Below are positions 12,662 to 21,255 of a DNA stretch of 63,627 nt, piece by piece. This DNA comes from Zoogloea ramigera (GTDB lineage Bacteria > Pseudomonadota > Gammaproteobacteria > Burkholderiales > Rhodocyclaceae). The notes below the pieces were generated by a model that was not told where the DNA came from, ran no database searches, and worked only from the letters and a program-made list of their open reading frames with translations. The stretch spans positions 1 through 63,627 of the forward strand of contig NZ_BJNV01000022.1 in the NCBI RefSeq assembly GCF_006539865.1, in the 5' to 3' direction. A program made the position numbers and the translations under genes. Within the stretch, counting starts at the first letter, position 1. Each line of letters starts with the position of its first letter.

Positions 12662-13696
12662 ATGAGCTGCGCTGATCCGCTTGCTCTGGCCCTCGGCATG
12701 CCGAAGGCCGAGCTCCACATCCACATCGAGGGCAGCCTGGAGCCCGGCCTGGCCTTTGCGCTGGCGCGCCGCAACGGCGTCGCGCTGCCCTACGCCGACG
12801 AGGCGGCGCTGAAGGCGGCCTACGCCTTCGACAGCCTGCAGTCCTTCCTCGACCTGTACTACGCCTGCGCCGCGGTGCTGCAGACCCGCGCCGACTTCCG
12901 CGACCTGATGCTGGCCTACCTCGAGCGGGCGGCGGCCGACGGGGTGATCCACGCCGAGATCTTCTTCGACCCCCAGACCCACACGGCGCGGGGCATCCCG
13001 TTTGCCACGGTGCTCGACGGGCTCGACGACGGCCTCGCCGAAGGGGCACGGCGCTGGGGCATTTCGGGGCGGCTGATCATGTGCTTCCTGCGCCACCTGA
13101 GCGAGGACGAATGCCTCGCCGCGCTGGCCGAGGCGGAGCCCTTCATCGGGCGCATCCACGGCTTCGGGCTGGATTCGTCGGAGCGCGGGCATCCGCCCGC
13201 CAAGTTTGCGCGGCTCTTCGCGCGCTGCCGGGCGCTGGGCAGGCCGGTGGTGGCCCACGCCGGCGAGGAGGGGCCGCCGGCTTACATCACCGAGGCGCTC
13301 GACATCCTCGGCGCGCGGCGCATCGACCACGGGGTGCGGGCGCCGGAAGACCCGGCGGTGCTCGCCCGCCTGGCCCGCGAGGGCGTGCCGCTCACCGTCT
13401 GTCCGCTCTCCAACACCCGGCTGTGCGTGTTTGCCACGATGGCCGAGCACAGCCTGCCACGGCTCATCGCCGCGGGTGCCAGGGTGACGCTCAATAGCGA
13501 CGATCCGGCCTACTTTGGCGGTTATCTCAACGACAACATCCGCGCGGTGCAGGCCGCCTTCGGCTTCGACGCCGCCACTTGGTACCGGCTGGCCCGCAAC
13601 AGCTTCGAGGCGAGCTTTGCGGGCGACGCCGAAAAGGCCGGCTGGATCGCCCGGCTGGACGCGTATTTTGCGGCGGCGGGGGTGCCGTTGGGCTAG
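12662..13696 (+). CDS. Adenine deaminase (type 2, adenosine deaminase family)
   Basis: 344 residues of the adenosine/AMP deaminase family. Zinc and catalytic motifs: KAELHIHIEGSLEP, GLDSSERGHPP, VAHAGEEGPP, RIDHGVRA and NSDDPAYFGGYL. The FFDPQTHTARGIPF segment and the short length match, from memory, the proteobacterial subgroup shown to deaminate adenine rather than adenosine, so the likely product is hypoxanthine. That substrate suits the xanthine dehydrogenase encoded 3 kb away. The ATG at 12662 is chosen because GGAG precedes it by 8 nt; the frame also opens at a TTG at 12632 without a ribosome site. Adenosine as substrate remains possible. Confidence 0.88.
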   Translation: MSCADPLALALGMPKAELHIHIEGSLEPGLAFALARRNGVALPYADEAALKAAYAFDSLQSFLDLYYACAAVLQTRADFRDLMLAYLERAAADGVIHAEIFFDPQTHTARGIPFATVLDGLDDGLAEGARRWGISGRLIMCFLRHLSEDECLAALAEAEPFIGRIHGFGLDSSERGHPPAKFARLFARCRALGRPVVAHAGEEGPPAYITEALDILGARRIDHGVRAPEDPAVLARLAREGVPLTVCPLSNTRLCVFATMAEHSLPRLIAAGARVTLNSDDPAYFGGYLNDNIRAVQAAFGFDAATWYRLARNSFEASFAGDAEKAGWIARLDAYFAAAGVPLG

Positions 13697-14022
13697 TGCG
13701 TCACCGAGCTCGAGAACAGCTGCAGCACGATGACGCCGCTGACGATCATGCCGATGCCGATGATCGCCGCGCGGTCGAGCACCTGCTTGAAGAAGAAGTG
13801 CCCGGCCAGCGTGACGAGGGCAACCCCCGAGCCAGACCAGATCGCATACACCACGCCCACCGGCAGCACGTCGAGGGTGCGCGACAGCAGGTAGAGGGCG
13901 AGGGAATAGCAGCACACCACGACCACCGACGGCCAGAAGCGCCGGAAGCCGTTGGAGGATTTGAGGGCCAGCGTCGCGATCACTTCGGAGACGATGGCCA
14001 CGGCGAGCAGGAACCATTGCAT
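13693..14022 (-). CDS. Small multidrug resistance (SMR) family transporter
   Basis: 109 residues with four membrane helices, the full SMR/EmrE size. Helix 1 holds the essential glutamate in VAIVSEVIATLALKSS, and YAIWSGSGVALVTLAGH gives the conserved YAxWxG motif of helix 3. SMR proteins are dimeric proton antiporters for cationic drugs, guanidinium or polyamines. It overlaps the end of the convergent adenine deaminase gene by 4 nt. A second SMR gene lies 20 bp upstream, so the two may act as a heterodimer, as in EbrAB or YkkCD. Substrate not deducible. Confidence 0.93.
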   Translation of the reverse strand: MQWFLLAVAIVSEVIATLALKSSNGFRRFWPSVVVVCCYSLALYLLSRTLDVLPVGVVYAIWSGSGVALVTLAGHFFFKQVLDRAAIIGIGMIVSGVIVLQLFSSSVTH

Positions 14023-14042
14023 GGGAGGCGTCCTTCGGGGCG

Positions 14043-14372
14043 TTACTCGGTCACCGTCTTCGAGAAGGCGTTGATGACCACCACGCCGCCGACGATCAGC
14101 ACGAGGCCGGCAATGGCCGGGGCGTCGAGGGGCTGGTCGAGGAAGAACCAAGCCACCAGCGTGACCAGCGCCACGCCAACCCCCGACCACACCGCATAGA
14201 CGATGCCCACCGGGATCTTCTTGAGGCACAGGGACAGCAGGATGAAGGCGGTCTCGTAGGCGACCACCACCACCACCGACGGCCACAGGCGGGTGAAACC
14301 CTCGGTGGATTTGAGGGTCGAGGTGGCGATGACCTCGGCGACGATGGCGATGAAGAGCATGAGCCAGGGCAT
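14043..14372 (-). CDS. Small multidrug resistance (SMR) family transporter
   Basis: 109 residues, same length as its downstream neighbour and clearly its paralogue: [20 protein letters not shown] in helix 1 with the key Glu, [17 protein letters not shown] in helix 3, four membrane segments. The pair differs most in helices 2 and 4 and in charge of the loops (this one has SLCLKKIP, the other SRTLDVLP). Opposed loop charges would fit antiparallel heterodimers, but that is inference. It lies 56 bp downstream of the glutathione peroxidase start-to-stop unit, on the same strand. Confidence 0.93.
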   Translation of the reverse strand: MPWLMLFIAIVAEVIATSTLKSTEGFTRLWPSVVVVVAYETAFILLSLCLKKIPVGIVYAVWSGVGVALVTLVAWFFLDQPLDAPAIAGLVLIVGGVVVINAFSKTVTE

Positions 14373-14428
14373 GGAAGCGCTCCGATGATGGCGGGGTCGG
14401 GACGGGCCCGGGGGCCCGGCGCCTTGCC

Positions 14429-14977
14429 TCAGTTCGACGCGAGGGCGGTTTCGATCGCCGCGACGAGCTTGTCGGCGTCCGGCGCGGTGTCGGGGGCGAA
14501 GCGGCGCAGCACCTGGCCGTCGCGGCCGATCAAAAACTTCTCGAAGTTCCACAGCACCTCGGGTGCGGCGGTCGGCTCGATCTTGTAGCCGCGCAGGGCC
14601 TGCTCCATGCCGGCGCGGTCTTCGGTCTCGGGCCTGGCGGCGGTGAGGGCGGCGTAGAGCGGGTGCTTGCCCGGGCCGGTGGCGACCAGCTTGCTGTACA
14701 TCGGAAACTGCACGCCGAAGTTGGCGGTGCAGAAGCCGGCGATCTCGGCATCGCTACCCGGTTCCTGGCCGGCGAAATCATTGGCCGGGAAGCCGAGCAC
14801 CACCAGGCCCTGGTCGCGGTACTGCTCGTAGAGCTTTTCCAGCCCTTCGTACTGCTTGGTGAGGCCGCACTTGGAGGCCACGTTGACCACCAGCAGCACC
14901 TTGCCGGCGTGCTCGGCGAGGGTGGCGGGGGTGCCGTCGATCTTGTTCACGGGGATGGTTTGCAGGGCGTTGGTCAT
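14429..14977 (-). CDS. Glutathione peroxidase family protein (BtuE-like)
   Basis: 182 residues of the thioredoxin-fold GPx family, reducing peroxides in the cytosol or periplasm with thioredoxin or glutathione. The peroxidatic residue is Cys37 in [12 protein letters not shown] (cysteine, not selenocysteine). The [10 protein letters not shown] and [18 protein letters not shown] motifs are standard. The second motif reads [13 protein letters not shown] where most relatives have FPCNQF, so the Cys and Gln of that motif are replaced by Ala and Asp, which may affect catalysis or resolution. No signal peptide. It begins only 23 nt after the ATPase cassette, so read-through is possible. Confidence 0.92.
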   Translation of the reverse strand: MTNALQTIPVNKIDGTPATLAEHAGKVLLVVNVASKCGLTKQYEGLEKLYEQYRDQGLVVLGFPANDFAGQEPGSDAEIAGFCTANFGVQFPMYSKLVATGPGKHPLYAALTAARPETEDRAGMEQALRGYKIEPTAAPEVLWNFEKFLIGRDGQVLRRFAPDTAPDADKLVAAIETALASN

Positions 14978-15000
14978 TGTCGTTCCTCGGTTGGGGTGGG

Positions 15001-18000
15001 TCAGCGCTTGGCGGCTTTGGTGAGCCGTTCGTACATGCGTTTGGCCGCGTTGCGGGTCTCCGGCTCCAGGGCGTCGAGCAGCTCGGGCTTGCCGTCGATG
15101 GCCGCCTCGAAGGCCAGTAGCAACGGGCGCGCGTGGCGATCATAGCCCAACCCATGCAGCAGGCCCAGCACGCTGGCGGCCTGGGTGGGGTTGGCGAGCA
15201 GCGGGGCGAGGAAGCGTTCGACGAAGGCCTGGCTGGCGAGGGCGGTGGGGAGGTCGGCGGCGTCGGCCAGCAGTTTGTCCAGTGCCGCCCGGGTGTCCGC
15301 GAAGCTGCCGACGCTGAGGGCCCGGGTCGCGGCGATGGTACTTCGCCGGGCGTGCAGCCTGTCGAGTTGGGCTTGCCAGAACTCGTGCAGTTCGGTCTCG
15401 AGTGAGACGGTAACGGCTCTTTTAATCGATGCTTCTGCAGCTTCTAGATCGCCCTTCTCTGCCTGCAATAATCCCAAATGCCCAGTGGCCCAGCTGTCAT
15501 TGGGGTCGATCTCAATGACCTTTTGGTAGGCGGCTACAGCTTCGTCGGTACGTTTCGTTTGCTCCGCGAGGAGGAAGGCCAGGTTGATCCATGAGCCTCG
15601 GTCACTGGGGTCGATCTCGATGGCTTTACGGTAGGCGGCTTCGGCTTCATTGATGCGCCTGGGTTGTCCGGCGAGGAGAGAGCCTAGGTTGCTCCAAGGC
15701 GAGGCGAGGGCCGGATCGATTTCGATGGCTTGGCGGTAGGCGGCTTCGGCTTCGTCGGTGCGCTCCGGCTGTTTGGCGAGGAGGTTACCGAGGTTGTGCC
15801 ACGGGGCTGCGTACGTGGGATCGATCTCGATGGCCTTGTGGTAGGCGGCTTCTGCCTCGTTGGCCCTCTCCGACTGTTCCGCAATGGTGTTGCCAAGACC
15901 GTTCCAAGGGAAGGGATCGCTTGGGTCGAGCGTAGCCGCCGCGTGAAATGTGGCTTCGGCTTCAGTCGGTAGACCGGCAACTTCGGCGAGCAGGCAGGCG
16001 CGTTCGTATTCGGTGCGGGCGGTCGTGCCCCGTTGGGTGGCTTCGGTCAGGGCCTCTCTGGCGGCGTTGGGCTGGTCCGAGCGGCGCAATGCGCCAGCGA
16101 CATTGGCCCAGGCGTTAGCGCTGGCGTCGGTAGCGTGCTTTCTGCCCCAGGAAAGCCAGCCCTCGGCGGCTTCGTCGGCGAATTTTACGTAACTCCAGGC
16201 GCCGACGAGGCGCCAGGCGAGGGCGTCGAGGCTGGTCCCGCCGTTGGCGCGCTGGGCGGGGGCGATATCGTCGGGGTGCAGGTGGGGCAGTGGGAAGAAG
16301 CCGCGGGCGCGCAGGCCGTAGAGCAGCGGCAGGTCGGCTTCGAGGAGGCCGTAGCGCAGCAGCTTGCGCCTTTCGGCGAGCTGATACGTTCGCATGCGTT
16401 CGGCTTCGGTGACAGCCGTCCCGGACGCGCACAGCGCATCGACGGCGGCGCGTTTGGCCTCGAGGCGCAGGTCCAGTGCGCCGACGAGGGCGTCCTGTTC
16501 GGCTTGGCTGAGGCCGTGGCCGATGCATCCCGCGAGCCGCCTGCGCAGCGCGGACAGGGCGGCGAGATCTTCGGGTAGATCCTCGGCAGGCAGGATGTCG
16601 TCGAGGGAGGCGCCGCTTTCGTCGGCGTATCGGGTGGCGCATTCGGCGCCCCAGGCTTCGAGGCTGCGGCGGTCGGCACGGCGGCCTCGCATGTCGGCCA
16701 TCGCGAAGGCGAGGCGAGCTTCGGCGAGGGCGGGGCCGGTGGCGCCCTGGAGGGTGGCGGTGAGTTCTTCCTCGTCGTACATCGCCTCGAGAAATTCGGT
16801 GAGGCCCAGCGCGCTCTGGCGGACGCGGCGGTTACCGCGCATCTGCAGCCACAGGCGGAAGAGCTGTTCGGCGATGCGGTACTGGGTGCGGCCGAAGGCG
16901 GCGGATTTTTCGAGGAGGCCTTCGCGCTCGAGAACGTCGAGCTGGGCGGAGACGACGTTGGTGGGCAGGCCGGCGTGGGCGCCCAGCTCGGCGGCGGTGT
17001 GGCCGAAGCGCAGGCCGCTGCCGTCGCCGGGCCGGCGCACCGCCAGGGCGTGCATGACCACCTGGGCTTGCTCGGAGAGGTCTTCGAAGCGGGCCTTGTA
17101 ATAGGGCGTGGTGAGGTCCATCAGGCGCTCGAAGTCTTCCACCGCCCGGCTGTTGGGGCCTTGTTGCAGCAGGGTGAAGATGAGGCCAACCGCGCGCGGG
17201 TTGCCGCCGGTGAGGTCGTGGAGAGTTTCGATGCGGCTGGGGCGGGCCTTCAGGCGTGCCTTGATCTCGGGGCTGCCCTGGCGGTCGGCGAGGTGTTCGA
17301 GCACCCGGCGGACTTCGGCGAGTTCGAGCCGGCCGAGGCGCTTGGGGACGAAGAAGTCGTAGAAGGCCTTGTCGTAGTCGGTGAAGGGCTCGGAGAGGCG
17401 CACCGAGCCGCCGATGACGATGGGCGACCGGGTGGTGGACAGGGCTTCGCGCAGCGCCCAGTAGGCGGCGGCGTGGGGGTCCTTGAGCTTGCGACCGCGC
17501 TTGTCGATGCGCTCGAAGACCATGTCGAGGTTGTCCACCAGCATCACCGGCCGGCGCTGGAGCCGGGCGCAGGTGTCGAGGAGCAGGGCGAGGCCGGCGT
17601 CGGCGGGTTGGTCGCTGCGGCGGGCGGCGGCGCGGGCGGCATCGGTGCGGTCCATCAGGGCGTCGGCGTCGGCGCGGCGGCCCTGGCGGTCGAGTTCGTC
17701 CACCAGCGCCTCGCATGCGGCCCACCAGAAGTCGGCCAGGTCCTTGACCTGATACAGCTCTTCGGGGAAGGAGAGCGCGATGAGGTGGTCGGCGAGGTCG
17801 ACGTCGCGGCGGATGGCGACGGCGAGGCGCTTGAGCAGGGTGGTCTTGCCGGCGCCACGCAGGCCGATCAGTAGATAGTGCTGCACGCTGCCTTCGAGCG
17901 GTGCGCGGGCGAGCTCGTCGCGCAGGAAGCGGAACTCTGCCTGACGGGCGATGAAGCCGGCGACGAGGGCGTCGTCGCTGAGCCAGTCGGGGTTGTAGTG

Positions 18001-18018
18001 GTGGGTGGCGATGCTCAC
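15001..18018 (-). CDS. Large ATPase with winged helix and TPR repeats (second gene of ATPase cassette)
   Basis: 1005 residues, not assigned to a named system. An AAA/STAND-like NTPase module occupies residues about 20-300: Walker A IGLRGAGKTT (51-60), Walker B-like VMLVDNLD (158-165), a sensor stretch VIGGSVRLSE and GGNPRAVGLIF (271-281). A winged-helix domain follows (about 313-390, LSEQAQVVMHALAV.. LDVLEREGLLEK). After a helical region come TPR repeats of 35 residues (about 665-870; EAEAAYxKAIEIDP) and a C-terminal helical part. Start is GTG at 18018, preceded by GGAGGA and overlapping the upstream stop by 4 nt, so the two ATPases are made together. The architecture suggests a ligand-sensing switch ATPase, perhaps in defence or regulation; that is inference. 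Confidence 0.85.
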   Translation of the reverse strand: MSIATHHYNPDWLSDDALVAGFIARQAEFRFLRDELARAPLEGSVQHYLLIGLRGAGKTTLLKRLAVAIRRDVDLADHLIALSFPEELYQVKDLADFWWAACEALVDELDRQGRRADADALMDRTDAARAAARRSDQPADAGLALLLDTCARLQRRPVMLVDNLDMVFERIDKRGRKLKDPHAAAYWALREALSTTRSPIVIGGSVRLSEPFTDYDKAFYDFFVPKRLGRLELAEVRRVLEHLADRQGSPEIKARLKARPSRIETLHDLTGGNPRAVGLIFTLLQQGPNSRAVEDFERLMDLTTPYYKARFEDLSEQAQVVMHALAVRRPGDGSGLRFGHTAAELGAHAGLPTNVVSAQLDVLEREGLLEKSAAFGRTQYRIAEQLFRLWLQMRGNRRVRQSALGLTEFLEAMYDEEELTATLQGATGPALAEARLAFAMADMRGRRADRRSLEAWGAECATRYADESGASLDDILPAEDLPEDLAALSALRRRLAGCIGHGLSQAEQDALVGALDLRLEAKRAAVDALCASGTAVTEAERMRTYQLAERRKLLRYGLLEADLPLLYGLRARGFFPLPHLHPDDIAPAQRANGGTSLDALAWRLVGAWSYVKFADEAAEGWLSWGRKHATDASANAWANVAGALRRSDQPNAAREALTEATQRGTTARTEYERACLLAEVAGLPTEAEATFHAAATLDPSDPFPWNGLGNTIAEQSERANEAEAAYHKAIEIDPTYAAPWHNLGNLLAKQPERTDEAEAAYRQAIEIDPALASPWSNLGSLLAGQPRRINEAEAAYRKAIEIDPSDRGSWINLAFLLAEQTKRTDEAVAAYQKVIEIDPNDSWATGHLGLLQAEKGDLEAAEASIKRAVTVSLETELHEFWQAQLDRLHARRSTIAATRALSVGSFADTRAALDKLLADAADLPTALASQAFVERFLAPLLANPTQAASVLGLLHGLGYDRHARPLLLAFEAAIDGKPELLDALEPETRNAAKRMYERLTKAAKR
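15441..15960 (-). repeat. 105-bp in-frame TPR-coding repeats
   Basis: Five near-identical coding repeats in exact register; TCGAT (or TCGAG) of the IEIDP codons falls at 15506, 15611, 15716, 15821 and 15926, a constant 105 bp (35 codons). The high DNA-level similarity suggests recent duplication and makes unit number prone to change by recombination. Confidence 0.85.
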
Positions 18019-19244
18019 AGGCTGTTCCTCCGGAGCCACCAGCGGCGCAGGGGTTCGAGGGGGAAGTGGTAATGGCGGCCGCCGGTGCTGTCGTCGGGTT
18101 GCCAGTAGGCGTCGCGAAGGAGGATGTCGCGCAGGCGGGCGAAGAGGGCGAGTGCTTCGTCGTCGGTGGCGTTGGGATGGCGTTGCTGGACGGTGGCCAG
18201 CAGGTTTTCGGCGCGGGTGCCGCTCGGTTGGGTGGCGCTCTGGGTCAGGAGCGCCTTGGCCAGCCGGGCCAGGTCTGGAGAGAGCTGCATTTCGAGGCGC
18301 TTTTCCCAGTGGTGGAAATCGTTGTCGGCGCCAGGCTGGATGAGTTGATCCACGGCCTTGTCGATCAGATCCTGCGGCGGGGTGGCAGGGGCTGCATTGA
18401 CGAGGCTGCGCAGGTGCTGAAACGCCACCTGAAGGTAATAGGGTTGTGGCCATCGGATTGCCGCGACCAGGCGGGCGATTGCGGTGGCGTCGAGCGCGAT
18501 GGTGTAGCGGGCGGCCAGTTCGCGGATCAGCTGGCAGGCCAGGGCTTCGCTGAAGGGCGGGAGGCTCTGGTGGTTGAGGCTGTTGATGGTATCGGCCATG
18601 CCGTGTTCCTGGACCAGGGTGTCGAGGCCCACCGAGCCGGAGATCAGCCAGCGCACCTTCTGGGCGCCGGCGAGGGCGCGCACGTCGTTGCGGAACCAGT
18701 CGAGGAAGCGACGTACCCGCAAGACGCCGCCGGTCTGATCCTGGCGGATGATGTTGAAGAGCATGATCGGCAGCTCATCCATGTAGATCAGCCAGCGGTC
18801 GTCCAGTTCGTCGAGCAGGGTCAGGAGATCGTTGCCAACCTTGCTCCAGTCGTCGCTGTCCGGGCCGCTCAGGCTGATGTCGACCGTGCCGCCGAAACCA
18901 CCGAGCTTGAGGGATTTGATGCGGTTGCCGAGGGCGCCGAGTTTTTCCCGGGCGCCGTCCCACAGTTTTCCGGGTAGGGAGTCGATGGCCTTCTTCAGTT
19001 CTGCGCCGAGTTTGTCCAGGAAGCCTTTTTCGTCGACGCAAGCGGCAACGTTGATCTCAATGGCTTTCCAGCCGCTGTCGCGGGCAAGGGTCATCACGGC
19101 GCGTGCGGCCGACGTCTTGCCGATCCTTCGTGGCCCGAGGAGCAGGATGTCGTCGTTTTGGAGGGTGTCCCATAGATCCTGGGCGACGGCGCTGCGGCCG
19201 AAAAAGTTAGCCCCTTCGACTGGGGAGCCGGCGATGTTGTCCAT
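18015..19244 (-). CDS. AAA-type ATPase (first gene of ATPase cassette)
   Basis: 409 residues of the archaeal-type AAA ATPase group (predicted ATPases beginning G-S-P-V-x-G-x-N-F-F-G-R). Walker A is LLLGPRRIGKTS (34-45), Walker B WLIYMDELP (151-159) and a sensor-like WLISGS follows (199-204). The C-terminal third looks like a winged-helix/helical region with a basic end (EPLRRWWLRRNSL). No membrane segment. Start at 19244 (ATG) avoids 45 unlike residues upstream that are encoded by the AT-rich promoter. The stop overlaps the GTG start of the larger ATPase (GTGA). Related proteins occur in mobile and defence settings, but no exact role can be given. Confidence 0.85.
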   Translation of the reverse strand: MDNIAGSPVEGANFFGRSAVAQDLWDTLQNDDILLLGPRRIGKTSAARAVMTLARDSGWKAIEINVAACVDEKGFLDKLGAELKKAIDSLPGKLWDGAREKLGALGNRIKSLKLGGFGGTVDISLSGPDSDDWSKVGNDLLTLLDELDDRWLIYMDELPIMLFNIIRQDQTGGVLRVRRFLDWFRNDVRALAGAQKVRWLISGSVGLDTLVQEHGMADTINSLNHQSLPPFSEALACQLIRELAARYTIALDATAIARLVAAIRWPQPYYLQVAFQHLRSLVNAAPATPPQDLIDKAVDQLIQPGADNDFHHWEKRLEMQLSPDLARLAKALLTQSATQPSGTRAENLLATVQQRHPNATDDEALALFARLRDILLRDAYWQPDDSTGGRHYHFPLEPLRRWWLRRNSL

Positions 19245-19263
19245 GGTGTGGTCTCTGTGTTTG

Positions 19264-19311
19264 CGCAAAGAAAATATAGTGCAAAGAATTATTTGTGCAA
19301 AGAAATTTTTG
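19264..19311. promoter_or_regulatory. Three 16-bp direct repeats over a promoter
   Basis: An AT-rich island directly before the ATPase cassette holds three tandem 16-bp units starting at 19264, 19280 and 19296, each beginning G(C/T)GCAAAGAA. Read on the minus strand, TTGCAC (19301-19296) and TATATT (19279-19274), 16 bp apart, form a good sigma-70-type promoter, giving a leader of about 20-25 nt before the ATG at 19244. The repeats therefore overlap the -35 to start region and look like operator sites for a regulator, or a self-regulatory site. Confidence 0.7.
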
Positions 19312-19341
19312 TATTTAGCTGGGCGGCTTGAAGCGCTAACG

Positions 19342-19366
19342 AAAAAGGGCGTCCCGCAGGACGCCC
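19342..19366 (-). terminator. Intrinsic terminator of the dac-lip operon
   Basis: An 8-bp perfect GC stem (GGGCGTCC at 19347-19354 with GGACGCCC at 19359-19366, loop CGCA). On the minus strand it is followed by five T (19346-19342). It lies 30 bp after the stop of lipA and separates that operon from the ATPase cassette promoter. Confidence 0.88.
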
Positions 19367-19395
19367 TCTGGGCAGACAACCGACAGGCAGAGGCC

Positions 19396-20343
19396 TCAAA
19401 CCACCCCCGCCCCCTGCGCCTGCTGGTCGGCCCAGTAGCTGGAGCGGACCATCGGGCCGCAGGCGGCGTTCTTGAAGCCCATCTTGAGGGCTTCGGTCTC
19501 GAACATCTTGAAGGTGTCGGGATGCACGTAGCGCAGCACCGGCAGGTGGCCGCCGGAGGGCTGGAGGTATTGGCCGATGGTGAGCATCTCGACGTTGTGG
19601 GCGCGCATGTCGCGCATCACTTCGAGGATCTCGTCGTCGGTTTCGCCGAGGCCGACCATCAGGCCGGACTTGGTGGACACCTCGGGGTGGCGGGCCTTGA
19701 ACTGCTTGAGGAGCTCGAGCGAGTAGGCGTAGTCGGAACCGGGGCGGGCCTGCTTGTAGAGGCGCGGCACCGTTTCGAGGTTGTGGTTCATGACGTCCGG
19801 CGGGGCCTGGTCGAAGATGTCGAGGGCGATCTCCATGCGGCCGCGGAAGTCGGGCACCAGCACCTCGATGGTGGTTTTGGGGCTGGCGGCGCGGGTGGCC
19901 TGGATGCAGTCGACGAAGTGCTGGGCGCCGCCGTCGCGCAGGTCGTCGCGGTCGACGCTGGTGATCACCACGTAGTTGAGGCGCATCGCGGCGATGGTCT
20001 TGGCCAGGTCGGCCGGCTCGTTGGCGTTGAGCGGCTCGGGGCGGCCGTGGCCGACGTCGCAGAAGGGGCAGCGGCGGGTGCAGATGTCACCCATGATCAT
20101 GAAGGTGGCGGTGCCCTTGCCGAAGCATTCATGGATGTTGGGGCAGGAGGCCTCCTCGCACACCGTGTGCAGCTTGTGCTCGCGCAGGGTGTCCTTGATC
20201 TCGTTGAAGCGCTCCGCCTCGGCGCCGGCGCCGAGCTTGATGCGGATCCACTCGGGCTTCTTGAGCCGCTCGGCGGGGACGATCTTGATCGGGATGCGCG
20301 CGGTTTTCTCGGCGCCGCGTTGCTTGCGGGCGGTGTCTTCCAT
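19396..20343 (-). CDS. lipA: Lipoyl synthase
   Basis: 315 residues. A radical SAM enzyme that inserts two sulfur atoms into protein-bound octanoyl groups to make lipoate. The auxiliary cluster cysteines are in [13 protein letters not shown] (C-x4-C-x5-C) and the radical SAM cluster in [11 protein letters not shown] (C-x3-C-x2-C). GxGET-like [10 protein letters not shown] is also present, as is the C-terminal RSSYWADQQ with its conserved Ser. Last gene of the dac-ybeD-lipB-lipA operon, 18 bp after lipB and followed by a strong terminator. Confidence 0.98.
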   Translation of the reverse strand: MEDTARKQRGAEKTARIPIKIVPAERLKKPEWIRIKLGAGAEAERFNEIKDTLREHKLHTVCEEASCPNIHECFGKGTATFMIMGDICTRRCPFCDVGHGRPEPLNANEPADLAKTIAAMRLNYVVITSVDRDDLRDGGAQHFVDCIQATRAASPKTTIEVLVPDFRGRMEIALDIFDQAPPDVMNHNLETVPRLYKQARPGSDYAYSLELLKQFKARHPEVSTKSGLMVGLGETDDEILEVMRDMRAHNVEMLTIGQYLQPSGGHLPVLRYVHPDTFKMFETEALKMGFKNAACGPMVRSSYWADQQAQGAGVV

Positions 20344-20361
20344 GAATCTGCTGTCCTTTGG

Positions 20362-20976
20362 TCAGGTGGGTGGGACGTCCGGGAAATGCCGCTGCAGGTG
20401 GACGAGGAGCCGGGTCGCGACGTCCTCGGGCCCTTCAGTCACGCCGAAGTCCTTGAGTTGGATGGTTTGTAGCCCACTATAGCCGCAGGGGTTGATCCAG
20501 GTAAATGGTGTCAAGTCCATATCGACGTTGAGCGACAGGCCGTGGTAGCTGCAGCCGTTTTTTACGCGCAGCCCGAGGGCGGCCACCTTGGCGCCGTCGA
20601 TGTACACGCCGGGCGCGCCGTCCTTGCGGCGGGCGTCGAGGCCGTAGTCGGCGATGCAGTCGATGAGGGCCTGTTCGAGCAGGTTCACCATCTCGCGCAC
20701 CTTGAGGCCGCGGCGGTGGAGGTCGAGCAGCAGGTAGCCCACCACCTGGCCGGGGCCGTGGTAGGTGATCTGGCCGCCGCGGTCTATCTTGACCAGCGGG
20801 ATGTCTGTGACGTGGAGCAGGTGCTCGGCCTTGCCGGCCTGGCCCAGGGTATACACCGGCGGGTGCTCGACCAGCCACAGCTCGTCGGGCGTGGAGGCGT
20901 CACGCTGGGTGGTGAAATCCTGCATCGCCCGCCAGGTGGGTTCGTAGGGCACACGGCCGGGGCGGCGGACGATCAC
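20362..20976 (-). CDS. lipB: Octanoyl-[acyl-carrier-protein]:protein octanoyltransferase
   Basis: 204 residues. LipB moves octanoate from acyl carrier protein to lipoyl domains, the step before LipA. Family motifs: [15 protein letters not shown], the catalytic lysine in [11 protein letters not shown] and the catalytic cysteine in [10 protein letters not shown]. It overlaps the upstream ybeD gene by 4 nt and precedes lipA by 18 bp. The C-terminus ([12 protein letters not shown]) is complete. Confidence 0.98.
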   Translation of the reverse strand: MIVRRPGRVPYEPTWRAMQDFTTQRDASTPDELWLVEHPPVYTLGQAGKAEHLLHVTDIPLVKIDRGGQITYHGPGQVVGYLLLDLHRRGLKVREMVNLLEQALIDCIADYGLDARRKDGAPGVYIDGAKVAALGLRVKNGCSYHGLSLNVDMDLTPFTWINPCGYSGLQTIQLKDFGVTEGPEDVATRLLVHLQRHFPDVPPT

Positions 20977-21245
20977 AGGACGACCTTCACCAGCGGGTGG
21001 GACGACAGCTCGACGTACAGCGCGTCGAGCTGGGCCTGGGAGGTGGCGTTGACGGTGCAGGTGATCGACAGGTAGTTGCCCTTCGACGAGGGGCGCATCT
21101 GCATCGTGGCGGCGTCGAAGTCGGGGGCGTGGCGCAGCACCACGCCGAGCACCGTCTGCGCGAAGTCGTCCACCCGCGCGCCCATGATCTTGATGGGGAA
21201 CTCGCAGGGGAATTCGAGCAGGGTCGTGCGGCCTTCTTCAGTCAT
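20973..21245 (-). CDS. ybeD: YbeD/DUF493 family protein
   Basis: 90 residues with the DUF493 pattern: [14 protein letters not shown] near the start, then a predicted ferredoxin-like fold and [14 protein letters not shown] at the end. The E. coli homologue YbeD sits at the same place between dacA and lipB; its molecular role is unclear, possibly regulatory for lipoate metabolism. The ATG at 21245 is preceded by GGAGG within a few bases. The stop overlaps the start of lipB by 4 nt. Confidence 0.95.
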   Translation of the reverse strand: MTEEGRTTLLEFPCEFPIKIMGARVDDFAQTVLGVVLRHAPDFDAATMQMRPSSKGNYLSITCTVNATSQAQLDALYVELSSHPLVKVVL

Positions 21246-21255
21246 CGGGGCCTCC

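Noticed and set aside
18019-18453. Upstream extension of the large ATPase (1150-codon frame)
   Set aside because: It lies inside the first ATPase gene and is Pro/Arg-rich shadow; the GTG at 18018 has a strong ribosome site and the GTGA overlap.
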